From contig OZ018417.1 of NCBI GenBank assembly GCA_963969595.1, positions 7,876,501 to 7,940,500 of the forward strand: 64,000 nucleotides of DNA, in the 5' to 3' direction. This document shows, piece after piece, positions 63,251-64,000 of the stretch (positions are counted from its first letter, which is position 1; the number at the start of each line of letters is the position of its first letter). Below the pieces are notes generated by a model, which saw only the letters and a list, made by a program, of their open reading frames with translations, was not told where the DNA came from and did no database searches. Both the position numbers and the translations under genes were made by a program. Origin of the DNA: Neckera pumila. Taxonomy: Eukaryota; Streptophyta; Bryopsida; Hypnales; Neckeraceae.

Positions 63251-64000
63251 CCCCTATAGGACCGAGATCTTTTTTCTGCCCAGAAACACTAAAAATTCCA
63301 TTTCTATAGCAAAGAGTAAGAAAAAAGATTAAATGTTTTTTTTTTCACATCTAACCATAGGATCTTACACTAATTAGTACCAAAAAAGTGTGGAAAAAAT
63401 TTCAAAATTTTTGACCACATAGATTGCAAGATATTTGCTTTTAAAGTGGAAAAAAAAAAATTTCAACACATTGCGGGATTGGATGTTTTGACTTTGAACA
63501 TTTTTAACTTGAAATTTTTGCACTACAGAGTTTTGAGCTTTAAATCTTTATAGCAAAGAATTGAATTGAGAGTTTTGGAAAAAAAAGAAACTCAAAAAAT
63601 TTAATTTTCATTTTTAAAAAAATTCATTAAATAGAAGTAGATACGAGATAGAAGGAAAATAAAAAATATGAAGATCTTTTTGATGGAATTAAAATGCACT
63701 AATTCCAATGGTGAGATTGTTCTAACAAGTAAACTCAACTATGCAAAAAAAAAAAATTTAATTGCAAAAATTGCATTTAGAATTTAGAAATGAAGCCTAC
63801 ACATTATTTTTTCTAAAAAGATGCTTAAACTGCCCGAAAAACAAGAATGTCCATAACTTCCTCAGAACAAATACAAATGAAATGAATAAAAGCTTTCTAG
63901 ATAGACAAAATAAAATCTATGAGAAAAAAAAATTCAAAAAAAAATTCAAATATTTGCAAATTTTTTTTGTTGCCCCCCGAGCTTATTTGGTCATAACTCT
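63251..64000 (+). mobile_element. TTAA-family element, cut by window end
   Basis: Begins CCCCTATAGGACCGAGATC directly after the shared TTAA and follows the same internal order as the copy at 62317, including the CATCTAACCATAGGATCTT and AAGTAGATACGAGATAGAAG-like blocks. It runs off the window. Confidence 0.6.

Noticed and set aside
1..64000. tRNA, rRNA, CRISPR or bacterial-type operon signals
   Set aside because: I looked for tRNA-like GTTCGA arms, rRNA-like blocks and regularly spaced direct repeats and found none that hold up; the intron-rich eukaryotic context makes bacterial features unlikely.

Overview
The window is AT-rich, intron-rich eukaryotic nuclear DNA with low gene density. A receptor-like kinase of the plant LRR-VIII/RLK-Pelle type and an MND1 gene that reads closest to plant MND1 identify it as a land plant or close streptophyte relative. 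The kilobase-scale introns and the mix of transposon remnants would fit a bryophyte or another non-seed plant, but nothing here fixes the species.

Three protein-coding loci can be read. (1) 11962-25240, plus strand: exons of an unrecognised coiled-coil protein. The 3' exons (21679-25240) splice in one open frame, while candidate 5' exons (11962-18148) carry an in-frame stop and at least one frameshift. (2) 26996-38382, minus strand: a complete 14-exon gene for a 946-residue single-pass receptor kinase. Its extracellular part is a von Willebrand A plus Cache module like that of animal calcium-channel alpha2delta/CACHD1 proteins, fused to a plant RLK kinase. All 13 intron phases match. This is the most striking object in the window. 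(3) 53677-56470, plus strand: a complete 10-exon MND1 gene (207 residues), the partner of HOP2 in meiotic recombination, whose first coding exon is the ATG alone.

The rest is mostly repeats. I could define several element families from shared termini, target-site duplications and nested insertions: a family with TTAA flanks (piggyBac-like), two families with TC...CTRRT ends (Helitron-like), TA-flanked elements clustered at 42-45 kb with a Tourist-like element nested in one, a family with 4-bp duplications at 59-62 kb, CACTA-like palindromes at 49 kb, and a GGGCC-ended compound element at 0.8-1.4 kb. A retroelement protein remnant lies at 39795-40247. The introns and 3' flank of the receptor kinase hold local tandem duplications, including decayed copies of its own exon ends.

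Layout: 1-11961 repeats and AT-rich spacer; 11962-25240 coiled-coil locus; 25241-26995 microsatellite and duplicated 3' end of the kinase gene; 26996-38382 receptor kinase; 38383-53676 upstream region, retroelement remnant, MITE cluster, minisatellite and palindromes; 53677-56470 MND1; 56471-64000 repeats. No operon-like or pathway link between the three genes is evident. All exon models come from reading splice sites, frame and family similarity by eye; no alignment or transcript data were available.
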